A program made the position numbers and the translations under genes. From positions 16,120,677 to 16,184,676 of the forward strand of contig CM065687.1 in assembly GCA_017654935.2 (NCBI GenBank): DNA of 64,000 bases, in the 5' to 3' direction. Below are positions 40,176-51,265 of the stretch, piece by piece (positions within the stretch are counted from its first letter, which is position 1; each line of letters opens with the position of its first letter). Source of the DNA: Phymorhynchus buccinoides. Taxonomy: Eukaryota > Mollusca > Gastropoda > Neogastropoda > Raphitomidae. The notes beneath the pieces were generated by a model. That model made no database searches. It had not been told where the DNA came from and worked only from the letters and a program-made list of their open reading frames with translations.

Positions 40176-40983
40176 TCTGCTGGTTTTTATACTTTGGGGT
40201 CAGAACTTTTTAATAATACCAGAAAGAAAGAAAGAGACTTTAGAGAGAAAGAAAATGTGCCAATATTGATCATATACTAAACTTAAAGGCATAATACTTT
40301 AAGGCACATTTTATGACATTCTATTTAAGTATTACAATTTTTTCTTATGTTATTGGGTGTTTTATTTTTCATTTGTGTGTGTGTGTGTTTTAGAGAGAAG
40401 AGAGTCAGACAGACAGACAGAAAGAGATATGTTTTTGCCTTGAAGACGACTCGATTTCATAGTCTGTGTGTTGGAATGTCAATACAAAGTGTTTATCATG
40501 TTGGATTGCCCACTGTGTTGATTACTTGATAGAACATTAATAGGAATTGTTCGGAAATAATTATGGGGAGTAATTTCATGGTGTGTGGGAGTGAATCGTG
40601 CCCAATTCAATCAGTCAAACAGGGGAAGTTACTCTACCATCAGGTAAGCCCCCAGCCCTAGCTTCATACGTTTGAGTAAGCACACAGCACTTAGAACATT
40701 CTACATTTGATGTCATTTCTATTTTTGCATCACATTTTGCATGTTCTATCACTTTGTGGCCACTGGCCACCCCTTGGTTTTTTTTAAAAAATGTACAAGT
40801 TGTTGACTCGCATCCTGCGGTTTCAAGCTTCGACGCCATTGTTGCTATGGTATTTGACTGAGTAATGGAGGTAAACAACTCTAATTTTCACGAAGTGTTC
40901 TCCACTAGATCTAGTGGTTTTTTCTTCCGAAAATCGTCTATTGAGGTGAAGGGGATTGCATGCAGTTCATGAGCCTTTTCTAC
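40176..40983. other. 3' flank of zinc-finger gene
   Basis: Probably 3' UTR and intergenic sequence; contains short GAAA-type runs near 40230 and GT/GA runs at 40375-40425. I see no clear AATAAA close to the stop and no further gene. Confidence 0.35.
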
Positions 40984-41573
40984 TACCGTAATTTTCGGAC
41001 TATAAGGCGATATTTTTTTATCCAATTTCGACCTATGCGCCTAATAAATGAGGGCGCCCTATTAGTGAACAAAATCGTGAGAAGAGAGGCAATGATTGCC
41101 GTACTCAGTACAGTCTACTGTGAGTCACAACATCGAAAGTGGTAACGAGTCGCCCAGACGACGAATACTCACGTTAAAATGCTTCAAAATCCCTATTATC
41201 GTCAGAGATACCGTCCAACAGATGCCATATTATTAAACCCTTAATTGGATGTAAAAAGCATCATTGGAGAGCTTAAAGTGCCATAATTCTACCAGTTTTC
41301 GAGGAAAAAAGTCCAAACACAACAACCGGAAGTAGCAAAAACGGAAGTTTCGATTATTTGAGAAGGGAGCCAACTCTCGTTTATGACAGTAGTAATGGCG
41401 GGCGGTAAGCGTTTACAGGATGTGTACGGGCTTCAAACTTTGACTTTCTTTTGTGAGGTGTGTATCGCCTTATAAACGAGGGCGCCTTTTACTTGAATTT
41501 TTTCAGATTTTTCTTGAAAAATGCCCTATTCGCCTTATACACAGCAGCGCATAATGATCCGAAAAATATAGTA
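40984..41573. mobile_element. 590-bp non-autonomous element with TACCGTAATTTTCGGACTAT ends
   Basis: Left TACCGTAATTTTCGGACTAT AAGGCG and right GCGCATAATGATCCGAAAAA TATAGTA are imperfect inverted repeats. Sub-terminal GAGGGCGCC and CGCCTTATA motifs repeat inside. The termini and AAGGCG motifs resemble the MITE at 9786, so the two may share a mobilising transposase. Confidence 0.65.
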
Positions 41574-41589
41574 TGTAATGTATCTGTAT

Positions 41590-41794
41590 GTTGGAATGTG
41601 TGTGTGTGAAAGTCAAGTCAAAGTCAAAGTCAATTTTTTAAATTTTCAAATGGAACATTAAATAAGCAATAATTGTTTTCTTTTTTACATAAAGCCATCT
41701 ATAACACAAAATTTAAAGAAGAAAATAAAGATGGACAAAAACACACAAAAACAATCATTAATAAGTTCATGCACGCACACACCCGAGTACTCAT

Positions 41795-41870
<76 letters not shown>

Positions 41871-42595
41871 CCAGACATCTACACGCTCAAATACATATAT
41901 AGATATATAACTAGATACAAAGGCACATTGCAAGTAATAATCAGTGTGATAGGGGATCAAGATGATGGTTCAGATCAATAAACTAAACCATATGAAACAT
42001 GATGCAAATAAAATTGACAATAATGTAATCAAGAAACCAACAGATCAAATAATTAGGTTACTTTTTTGTCACACAGTATAAAACTTGATTAGAAGACATG
42101 AACAGACTCCGCTCTCTTTCTCTTCTCTCTCTTGCCATTAGGTCTGTTTCTTCTGTGTTCCATTTATGTTATCCGTGTGTGTTCCGCTTTGTATTGCATT
42201 TTTGTTTGAATGCGTTATGAATGCTAACGTGTGCGTGCGCTTTGATTTGATTTCTATCAAGATTCAGTGCCGTATAAATACTGTATGTTGTTGTGTGTGT
42301 TTAGAGTAACATGACAGAGAAACAGATTGAGACTTTGTGAAGAATGTTTATAAAAATATTTCTTTGTTAAAAAAAATCCTTTTTGTGAAGAATTAGAATG
42401 TAAAATTGTTTTTGGGTGAAAAGTATGGGAATTGAGAAAAGGATGTGTTGATTTTAGTTCTGGTTTCATTTTGACCAAGGAAAGTTTGCAAAGTGTGTTG
42501 GAATGATTCTGTTCCCTTCTTGTTGCATTATATTTCAATAGTTCAAAATAACTGAAAGTTGGTTAATATTCACTCATTTCGTCAATTTTCTAAAC
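41590..42595. other. Gene-free interval with microsatellites
   Basis: Contains an AAGTC repeat near 41614, a (CT)n run at 41798-41867, and LINE-tail-like text at about 42235-42280 (TTCAGTGCCGTATAAATACT). No exon seen. Confidence 0.4.
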
Positions 42596-43075
42596 AGTGT
42601 GTGTGCGCGCGTGAGTGTGTGTGTGTGTGTGCGCGTTTTCCCGTCTGTCTGTCTGTCTCTCTGTGTCTGTCTGTCTGTCTCTCTCTCTCTTTCTTCTGCT
42701 CTCTCTGGCTCCCTCTCTCTCTCTCTCTGTTTGTGACCTGTGTATTTGTGTTCTAATTAATCTTGATTATTGATTATAGATTCACATATATTGTCTATGT
42801 ATATTTTGATGTGTATAGAGGGTGGGGTGGCAGAGAGGTAGAGGGGAGGGAGGGAGGTGGGGGAGGGTGTGTGTGTCCAATTAACTTTTTTTCCCCTGTG
42901 GTACTAGTATTTTTTATTTCTGGTGTATTCTTGATTGTTGATTGCATGCCATGTGTATATCACAATGTGTATGTATGACACTATTGATTATGTGTTATTA
43001 TACGGCGCTTTGAGCTGTTTTTATCAGGATATTGCGCCATATAAATATTATTAATTATTATTATTATTCCATTCC
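42596..43075 (+). mobile_element. 5'-truncated LINE 3' end with GT/CT runs and (ATT)n tail
   Basis: GT, CTGT and CT runs are followed by ACGGCGCTTTGAGCTGTTTT, ATTGCGCCATATAAATATT and (ATT)n. The same tail architecture closes the LINE at 51350-52078 (AGCGCTTTGAGCACC … AAGCGCTCTATAAATAACC (ATT)n). No coding part is left. Confidence 0.6.
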
Positions 43076-43379
43076 ATTTATTTATTTCATTATTATCTTT
43101 AGAGAATGGCTTTTTGGAAAGGCCTTTGATATTTTATTGCATATTTTGGTGTTATTTTTAAGCAGTTTAACATTACTAAAAGTATGTTGTTGAATTTCAA
43201 TTATGTGTTTCATTATTATCTTCAAAAGTTAGCATTATCGGAATGAGTGGGTCACAAAACTGCCTAACAAATGGAAGTTAAAACTCCATGCATTTGCATA
43301 CATTGTATTTGAATTTAAATATTTCATTTTAATATCAGGTAATGCAGGAAAAGCAATTTTCTCGAAAATATTATAGTGT

Positions 43380-43915
43380 TTCAGGAGATGATGGTGTAAT
43401 CTGAAAGCCCTTCATGGTGATCAGGGGGCAATGCCTCAATGTGGGTTCAAACTTGGGGAAAGGGCATCTCTTCAAGCTTAAAACCTTTATGGTGATCAGG
43501 GGGCAATGCCTCTTGAAGATGGATGTGTAACATGGTTCAAACTTGGGGAAAGGGCATCTCTTCAAGCTGTAAAACCTTTAGTCATCAGGGGGCAATGCCT
43601 CTTCTGTAACATTTGCATTTTCTGCAATACCTTTATCATCAGGGGGCAATGAAGATGGTGTGTAACATGGTTCAAACTTGGGGAAAGGGCATCAGGGGGC
43701 AATGCCTCTTGAAGAGTAACATGGTGGGGAAAGGGCATCAGGGGGCATCTTGAAGATGGTGTGTAACATGGTTCAAACTTGGGGAAAGGGCATCTCTTCA
43801 AGCTGTAAAACCTTTATGGTCATCAGGGGGCAATGCCTCTTGAAGATGGATGTGTAACATGGTTCAAACTTGGGGAAAGGGCATCTCTTCAAGTTGCAAT
43901 ACCTCTTCTGACATT
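43380..43915. repeat. Irregular tandem repeat, GGTTCAAACTTGGGGAAAGG type
   Basis: About six imperfect units of roughly 75-100 bp containing ATCAGGGGGCAATGCCTCTT, GAAGATGGATGTGTAACATG and GGTTCAAACTTGGGGAAAGG GCATCTCTTCAAGC. Several units carry internal deletions, so the spacing is uneven. Confidence 0.85.
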
Positions 43916-43920
43916 TGATT

Positions 43921-44575
43921 TTCTTCATCACTTGGGATGGATGGTGTGAGATGATGGGAGAGTACATCAGTGTGTGAAAAACTTCATCACTTGGGATGGA
44001 TGGTGTGAGATGATGGGAGAGTACATCAGTGTGTGAAAAACTTCATCACTTGGGATCTTGGGATGGATGGTGTGAGATGATGGGAGAGCACATCAGTGTG
44101 TGAAAAACTTCATCACTTGGGATGGATGGTGTGAGATGATGGGAGAGTACATCAGTGTGAAAACTTCATCACTTGGGATGGATCATCAGATGATGGGAGA
44201 GTACATCAGTGTGTGAAAAACTTCATCACTTGGGATGGATGGTGTGAGATGATGGGAGAGTACATCAGTGTGTGAAAAACTTCATCACTTGGGATGGATG
44301 GTGTGAGATGATGGGAGAGTACATCAGTGTGTGAAAAACTTCATCACTTGGGATGGATGGTGTGAGATGATGAGAGAGTACATCAGTGTGTGAAAAACTT
44401 CATCACTTGGGATGGATGGTGTGAGATGATGGGAGAGTACATCAGTGTGTGAAAAACTTCATCACTTGGGATGGATGGATGGTGTGAGATGATGGGAGAG
44501 TACATCAGTGTGTGAAAAACTTCATCACTTGGGATGGATGGATGGTGTGAGATGATGGGAGAGCACATCAGTGTG
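43921..44575. repeat. 58-bp tandem repeat, about 11 units
   Basis: Unit CTTCATCACTTGGGATGGAT GGTGTGAGATGATGGGAGAG TACATCAGTGTGTGAAAAA, 58-59 bp, directly following the previous array. Some units have an extra GGAT, one has lost about 10 bp (near 44165). Both arrays together form 1.2 kb of minisatellite. Confidence 0.9.
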
Positions 44576-44720
44576 TAGGCCCTTAACTCCCATGGCTTTT
44601 ACCATTGGCTGACATTAGTTTGGGCCAACACTAAAGAGAGTACATCAGTGTGTCTAGGCCCTTAACTCCAATGGCTTTTATCATTGGCTGACATCAGTTT
44701 GGGCCAACAGTAAAGTGACA
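44575..44720. repeat. Duplicated flank of the 58-bp array
   Basis: GGCCCTTAACTCCCATGGCT, CATTGGCTGACATTAGTTTG GGCCAACA occurs at about 44577-44630 and 44658-44712, each preceded by GAGTACATCAGTGTGT, so the last array unit was duplicated together with its flank. Confidence 0.75.
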
Positions 44721-44739
44721 ATGAGAGCTGTAGGACCAG

Positions 44740-45015
44740 TGATTGTCTACATGTCTACAGCAATGGAGAATCATTGTACAGTTCAGTCTGTTGTGAATGA
44801 CTATGACTCTCAAACTAGGGTGCATTTGCACTGGCTTTGTTCCGCAGCCTTGGGGTTTGTTGGCCTTTGGGGATCCCCCCTGCCCTAAAGTCCTCTTGGC
44901 TGAGAGAGTGGGGATGTCCCCTGGGAAGGCATCTCCAAAATGAACAATTTCCAGCCAAGCTTTTGAGAATGGCAGTTGCCTCCTTAGCTATCTGCAGGTC
45001 ATAGTCAGACTAACA
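44740..45015 (+). repeat. Dispersed repeat D, copy 2
   Basis: Related to 3025-3290 (GACTATGACTCTCAAACTAG GG, CATTTGCACTGGCTTTG, TGAGAGAGTGGGGATGTCCC). Followed by a CA run at 45028-45064. Confidence 0.6.
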
Positions 45016-45026
45016 CAACTGACTAG

Positions 45027-45058
<32 letters not shown>

Positions 45059-45414
45059 CACACACCATCAGCACCAACACACTGTGTCACAAAACAAAGG
45101 AACATCACAAACAGAAACAACAAACTTAGTATATTAATTAATCAAGCCAAATTTCAGTTTCCTTTGTTTTATTAATGTTTTAAAACAGTTTATGAAAACA
45201 AAGATGCAATCGAAATTTAAAGAAAACAATTCTAAGGAAATCAACACATCTGATTGATACAAAGCTAGTTTAATTGAAAGGGGAAAAAAAAAGAGAACAA
45301 AATGTAATAGAGTCATCCCTTTTCTAAACACTACTGAACACCATCCTCAACCACTACAACTACAACAAGAAAGAGCCGACACAAGCAAAACCTCTGCTGA
45401 AAGAAATTATTTAT

Positions 45415-45567
45415 GAATAGGGCATTTGCCACGGGTGTTCGTTCTCTATACTAGACTACTAATTTGCCCTTGATCGTTCTGCCTGAGTTACGCTGACCTT
45501 TCTAATTTAATTTTAAATTCAACTTGATGAAATTCAAGGTCGCTGGCACACGGCAAATGCCCTATTC
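45415..45567. mobile_element. Small foldback element, GAATAGGGCATTTGCC ends
   Basis: A perfect 16-bp inverted repeat, GAATAGGGCATTTGCC and GGCAAATGCCCTATTC, bounds 153 bp. The interior is AT-rich and non-coding. No target duplication is clear, and this is the only copy here. Confidence 0.65.
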
Positions 45568-46099
45568 CATCATACACCCAAACTCGCGGATTTTTAATGA
45601 ATGTGATTTGGTTGGTGTGTGTTTTTTAAATAACGAATGAAAATGCAGATTTATTCCCAAAATTTTTTTGTCCCAGATATACAAACCCTACAATGGTGTT
45701 TACTTTTTTTCCCTTCAATTTTATTTCCGCTCTCCTTCCACTGAAAACAGTATGCTTACGATTCTGCCTGTCTGATGTGTAGAAAATCTACTCAGTGGAT
45801 AGAGAGAAAGAAAAACAAAACAGAAAATAAAATAAAAAATAAACAAACAACCCAGACTTTTGAAGGTAGACAACTTTAACTACAGCGTTAACCTGTCCAG
45901 GAGTTTCGTCCTTTGGTGAATTTTATTCCTTTCAAACATGACACATACAATTCAAACAAAACTATTGTCAAATCCCTGTATGATGTTTTGTGCCATTCTG
46001 CCAAACAACAGAAAGGTGATCCATGAAAATACTGCTGCGTACAGGTTTCCAATTGCAAAACTGAATTAAAAAGAAACTAGAGTACTTGCGTAAACTGAC

Positions 46100-46410
46100 C
46101 CAGTCGCGACACACGCTTGTAACCCTAACCCTAATCTTAACCTAAGCCCTTAACCGCTAACCCGATTTTGCTCAAATTCGAACTTGTCCAAGCTTTTGAC
46201 CCCTAGTATCCACCTGTAAATTTTTAGCGTTCTCGAGTTATCGCTGTCACAGACAGACAGACAAACCTTTGTTTTTTCGTTGAAACACACTGATAACTGT
46301 ATGTGAGGCCATTTTACACCGAAATATGCCTTTTGAGCAAATTTGAACACGGACGGACGAACGGACAAACTGAAAACAATACCAGTCACGCTTCGCGACT
46401 GGTAAAAACT
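46100..46410. repeat. Repeat-like block between CAGTCGCGACACACG and its partial inverse
   Basis: Starts near CCAGTCGCGACACACGCTTG TAACCCTAACCCTAATC and ends CGCTTCGCGACTGGTA, so the ends are inverted (CCAGTCGCGA / TCGCGACTGG). The interior carries ACAGACAGACAGACAAACC and GGACGGACGAACGGAC runs. Possibly a foldback element; unique in the window. Confidence 0.5.
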
Positions 46411-46605
46411 ATCCAAATCTGATCACAACTTTTTTACTTGTGTTCTTCATAACCCCCAAGGCAATACAGAATCCACAACTAAATACTGACAGGTGGAACA
46501 AAGAACACAGACTGAGCAGATAACATGAACAGCTTATCTTGCAGTGTATCTCTGAAACAAACAACACGGCCTTTCTGAAGCCCAGCATTATGAACAAAAA
46601 TCAAG

Positions 46606-46893
46606 CATATTATCGGTGAAATTCAAAAACCTCCTATCTCAATTTTGGGGGGTTTTCGACTTGAAAAGAACGAACATACGAGGTTTTTGTCCTTGACTAG
46701 ATCCAAAGATGTTCTAAAAGGGTAGATCTGAATTTGGGACTTACAAGTTTTTGGTGTATTTTGTCAACCTCATTTACCCCAGATAGAAAGTTGTTAGAGG
46801 TGGAAGATGGCCGGAAAAATTAAAATGCTGACTATGTATCTAACTCAAACCCCCCAAAATCAAGATACAAGGTTTTTTAATTTCACCGACAAT
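46606..46893 (+). repeat. Dispersed repeat C, copy 2
   Basis: Shares with 21906-22291 the ends TATTATCGGTGAAATTCA and AATTTCACCGACAATAT and the inner motifs GATCTGAATTTGGGACTTA and TTTACCCCAGATAGAAAG. About 100 bp shorter in its left part. Confidence 0.7.
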
Positions 46894-47874
46894 ATAATAT
46901 GAACAGATGCATTCTCTCTATCTCCCCCCCCCCCCCCCCCCTCTCTAATAGTCACATTTCATTTTACCAAAACGAAAGAGTTCCATATTCATTTATTGTG
47001 CTTATATCTTTCTTTTTTTTCCCCTCCATAATCTCCACATTTATTACAACTCGATTCTACACAACATTATGCAGCAACGCGTCTTCTTCTTACCGCCCGA
47101 CACAGGACGACGTTACGTCAACAAGCACAAAAGATATTTACGAAAAAGTTTCATGACAATTCCAAGCACCTTTCGGCACCATACTGCATGCGATAGTGCA
47201 CTATATATACGAGGGACACACTAGTGCTATTGGTGGTCCGCCGTGGTCCGAGGGTTATCGTACAAACCGCAGAGATGCGTGCCTACCCTCACGAGTGGGT
47301 TCGTTCCTAACACCTCTCCACACTTTGACTACCTTTACTTTTTTTATTTTTTTCTCCAAATTTTTCAGAACATCCTACAAAAAGCTAACTGTCTTAATGA
47401 TTATTTTTATCAACTTGAGGCACACAGCAAATTAGCTAACAGTTTTAATTAAGCTAAAAAAGCTGTTTTAATGAAAACAAATTTCAACTTGAGACACACA
47501 GCAAATTATCTGTTTTAATGAAGCTAAAAAAGCTTTTCATGATTTTTTTTCTTCATATCTTTGTACTGGTTGCAAATAACTTTTAACTCCCATTTACACT
47601 CATAATCACAGAAACTCTGAGAAAATGTGTTCATGAGAAGGTAAATTCGGTTTATTTATTTCGTTTAGTTTAGAATTCCTTCCCTATAGCCATGGTGACT
47701 AAGCGGCGTGTAGGCCCCTACTGTACTGTAGAAAACAATACATAGTGCAGCTCTCATTTACTACAATCCATGTCTACAGGCTAATGTCAACCAGTGATAA
47801 AAGTAATGTGAGTAAAAGTCAAGTGTCATACAGTTCCACGCTCTGGAAATTCATTATGTTTATGTAGGGGAAGA

Positions 47875-48082
47875 CGGGGTAAAAAGCCCATGGGCGGGTA
47901 AGAAGCTGATGCCAGTTATCTCATGAAATAAAGGACATTTCAGTCACATTTTGCCCATGAGACGAGTGTTAATGTAATAGCATTCGTCTCATGGGCAAAT
48001 TTGACTGAAATTTGCTTTATTTCGTGAGATAATTGGCATGGGCTTCTTACCCGCCCATGGGCTTTTTACCCGTCCTCACCTA
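47875..48082. mobile_element. Hairpin MITE, copy 2
   Basis: TAGGGGAAGACGGGGTAAAA … TACCCGTCCTCACCTA, with the inner pair CCCATGAGACGAG / CTCATGGG. The most diverged of the four copies (GCTGATGCCAGTTATC where others have GCCCACCCCAATTATC). Confidence 0.85.
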
Positions 48083-48179
48083 ATCTTCATGTTTTTAAGC
48101 AAAGACAGTATCATTGGTAAATTATTCTGAAAACGAAAGAGTTGTATATTTATTTCTTGTGTTTATACCTTATATTGGC

Positions 48180-48425
48180 TGAAAATAACTTATAACTCCC
48201 AGTTTACACTCAAAATCCTTTTCTTCTTTTTTTAAGCAAAACAAAAATGTGCTCATGAAAAGCTAAATTTCGTTTAGCTCCACAAAAATTCCTTATATCT
48301 GACAAAAGTTTTGGCTGTGGACATAAAGACGTGTTTCTTATAAGCGGAATTTCCTTGTAACCGACTTCATACTATCCGAAGTTTTGTAAGTAATAACAAA
48401 GAACAAATTCGGCAGGGACATTTTA
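48180..48425 (+). repeat. Dispersed repeat E, copy 2 (uninterrupted)
   Basis: Contiguous match to the two halves of 27683-28262, reading GACTTCATACTATCCGAAGT TTTGTAAGTAATAACAAAG where copy 1 carries the 352-bp insert. Preceded by a shorter relative at about 47575-47640. Confidence 0.65.
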
Positions 48426-48581
48426 ACTTGGCTTGGCCGAATTCGTTATAACGGAGACGCGTTTCCGATGTGTGAGCAAACCTAGCCCCTACGTAGCGAA
48501 TCGAGGGAGTCGTTTCTTTGGCCACCGCTCACTTTGAGCTAAACGAGATATCTCGATTTGCTACGTAGTCTTCATGAGAGG

Positions 48582-48799
48582 TAGGGGAAGACGGGGTAAA
48601 AAGCGCATGGGCGGGTAAGAAGCCCACCCCAATTATCTCATGAAATGAAGCAAATTTCAGTCTCATTTTGCCCATGAGACGAGCGTTAATGTCTAGCATT
48701 CGTCTCATGGGCAAATTTGACTGAAATTTTCTTTATTTCATGAGATAATTGGGGTGGGCTTCTTACCCGCCCATGCGCTTTTTACCCCGTCTTCCCCTA
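48582..48799. mobile_element. Hairpin MITE, copy 3
   Basis: The best preserved copy: left arm TAGGGGAAGACGGGGTAAAA AGCGCATGGGCGGGTAAGAA, right arm its near exact reverse complement ending TACCCCGTCTTCCCCTA. It lies 500 bp from copy 2. Confidence 0.9.
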
Positions 48800-49668
48800 C
48801 TTCATTTGCTCAATAAAATGGCGGCGGTCAGAGTCGGATTCGTTTCGAAGATTATTCTTTTGTAAATTGTACAGACCTGAAAGCGAATATTGACAGATTG
48901 CTGGTACATATGTGTTATTTTAAAAATAAAGTTGTCTCAGTGGTAATTATTAACCGTTCAATTGGGGTCTTTTTCTGCTCTGAATTTGAGCTTGATGTCT
49001 TGAAATGAACGAATGTTTTCAACACCATTCAACATTTCTCATCTTTGCTGTGTTTTCTTTTTCTTTTCATGCATTGATTCTGAATACGTTGCGGTTAAAT
49101 CCCACGAGCGCATCCAAAATTGCAGGAACCTTTTTTTTTGCCCAACTGTTTTGCTTCATTGGGAAATTAGTTTAGGATTATTTTTAACATATGGTCATGC
49201 TTTCTTATTATAAGTTTGCCTCACAGCGTTTCCCAGCCACAGTAGTCTCTTTGACCTTACCTGGCCTCTGCTGTCAAATCAATTTGGCTACTGTATCTAG
49301 AGCTGTCAAATGAATTTGACTACTGAATTACACAGTTTTAGGGAGACGTGCATCATGATTTGAGCCCATAGAGAACAACCCCCTCATCAGACCAACAAGA
49401 CGTGCAAACAAAGAGAACAAAAATGTTGTTGAACACTGAATATGCACGAAACCCAACGCTCCCTTCTTCTTTCTGGACCCAACCACCATCATCTAGTTGA
49501 TGGTTCTGTTGGTGTAGGACGTGGGGACTTCGGTGAGGCAGAAACTGTCGGTAAAAACATTGCCGCCCGGATGATCAGCGTTGATATAGAAGCAAATGTA
49601 CTATGTAGGGTTGGAGGGTTTAGATCGGGGGGGGGGGGGGGGGGGGCGTTGTTTCTTAAATCCGGGAT
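48800..49668. other. Gene-free interval
   Basis: Mixed sequence without recognisable exon or element. CTGTCAAATCAATTTGGCTA CTG and CTGTCAAATGAATTTGACTA CTG at about 49270 and 49304 are a short tandem duplication. A G run lies at 49628-49646. Confidence 0.4.
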
Positions 49669-49854
49669 TTGAAGCCCTCCAATGAGGCTGATGTTACTGC
49701 CTCAGGGGCTGCTTTACCGTTCAGAACAACAGTGATGACGAACAACTTTTCCCCGCGTGCCACCATGGAATGGAACAGCTTGGACGACACAGTTGTTTCT
49801 GCTGGGTCAGTGGAGGAATTCAACACCCTCCTCCAACTGACCATCAAGAAATAG
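49669..49854 (+). mobile_element. LINE ORF2 C-terminal fragment
   Basis: Reads AALPFRTTVMTNNFSPRATM EWNSLDDTVVSAGSVEEFNT LLQ to a stop at 49854, matching the NRV…WNSLP…SVxxFKxxL ending of jockey/CR1-type ORF2. The following 200 bp are C-rich 3' UTR-like sequence. Confidence 0.7.
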
Positions 49855-51265
49855 TAAACAGCACCCTTCCATCACCCCACCACTACCCCCGTTCCCACCA
49901 CCTTTGCCCCCACCTCCCACCCTCCATTCCTCCTTCCATTCCTCCACCCGTATCCCCATCCCCCACGAAAGAACAAAACAGAAACAAAGATAGTAAGATA
50001 GGTTGCAGCCGGACTTTAATTGGCATCATGCTGGTTGCACGCTGAACGAGCGCTGGCTGGTCAGGTCATACAAAAACCACCTTTAGATTATGGCGTGCTC
50101 TCCCCAAGTTTGTTGATGTTTATGCCATGTATGTAACCTAGGCCTAATGTGGCCCTATCAACTGCAGATGCAGATTAGAGTTAATATTTATTTATTATGC
50201 ATATATATATAGAATACGTATTATTATTGTTTGAACAACGATTTCTACAAATGCCAAGGTTAGTGATCGATTAAATGATCATGCCCGCCCCAAAGAGAAG
50301 AAGAAGAGAAGAATTCAGTTGTGTTCTGACTGTCAATCAGCACTGAGAAGGGACTTAAATTTATTTTTCCACAGATCATAGTTATGGAAGGGTTCACGTA
50401 AATAAAGCACACCGTGGCAATTTTATAACGATGTGATTATAATATTTAAGACAAAGGGAGGATGAAGGAGTTAATATACCTAGGCTTGATTGATCCCCCC
50501 CCCCCCCCCCCCCCCCCCCCAAGATATTTTGGAGAGTGGTCGTGATACGTACGTATGCCTATATAAACAAAAATGTTATTGTAAAACGGTCAAGAAAGAC
50601 TTCAAAACTTCAAATGTTTTAATCAATCACATTAGAGTATAGGGTCTATGATTTCAGGCCAGATATATACTACTCAAAAGAATTCAATGACCACTCTCAT
50701 ATTCGGCATGCTTTAAAAAATTCAATCGGGTGTCATAAATACAAGCATTCTAACCAAATTTCATAATTAGGAGCTGTAAAATAATGACCCAAGCAACATG
50801 TTTTTGTCAAGTATTCGGATGCTTCTCGTCCAATCATGCAGGCTACATCAGCTAACCACACACAAAAACCCACACGCAAAACCATTAAAAATGTCCCTCC
50901 TATTTATTGCTCAGTACACAAGTCTGAAAAAATGTAGGTGTTTTTTGTAAAACAATACATTTTGTCACAATTTATGCGGCTCATTTTCGAGTCTAATTAT
51001 GATACCTATACAGAGATGAACAAAAGTTAAGTACCACTTATTTGCAAGTGTGCAAAGCTAAAATGGCTGAGCCAAATCATTTCATATTTTACGCATATTT
51101 AGTTAATTGATATGTACACCAGAGATTTAATAAAGAAATAATTGAATTGAGCATCTTCAAACTTTTAGATGATTTGAATTAGCCATCTTCATTTTATGCG
51201 CATGTGAAGAAGTGGCCCTTGGATTGTAGAGTAGTATAAAAAAAAAAATTACTTTTATTATAAGC
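49855..51265. other. Gene-free interval with long C run
   Basis: Contains a C tract of about 25 bases at 50497-50520. The remainder is AT-rich, with GCTGAGCCAAATCATTTCAT-type text I cannot assign. No exon seen. Confidence 0.4.
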
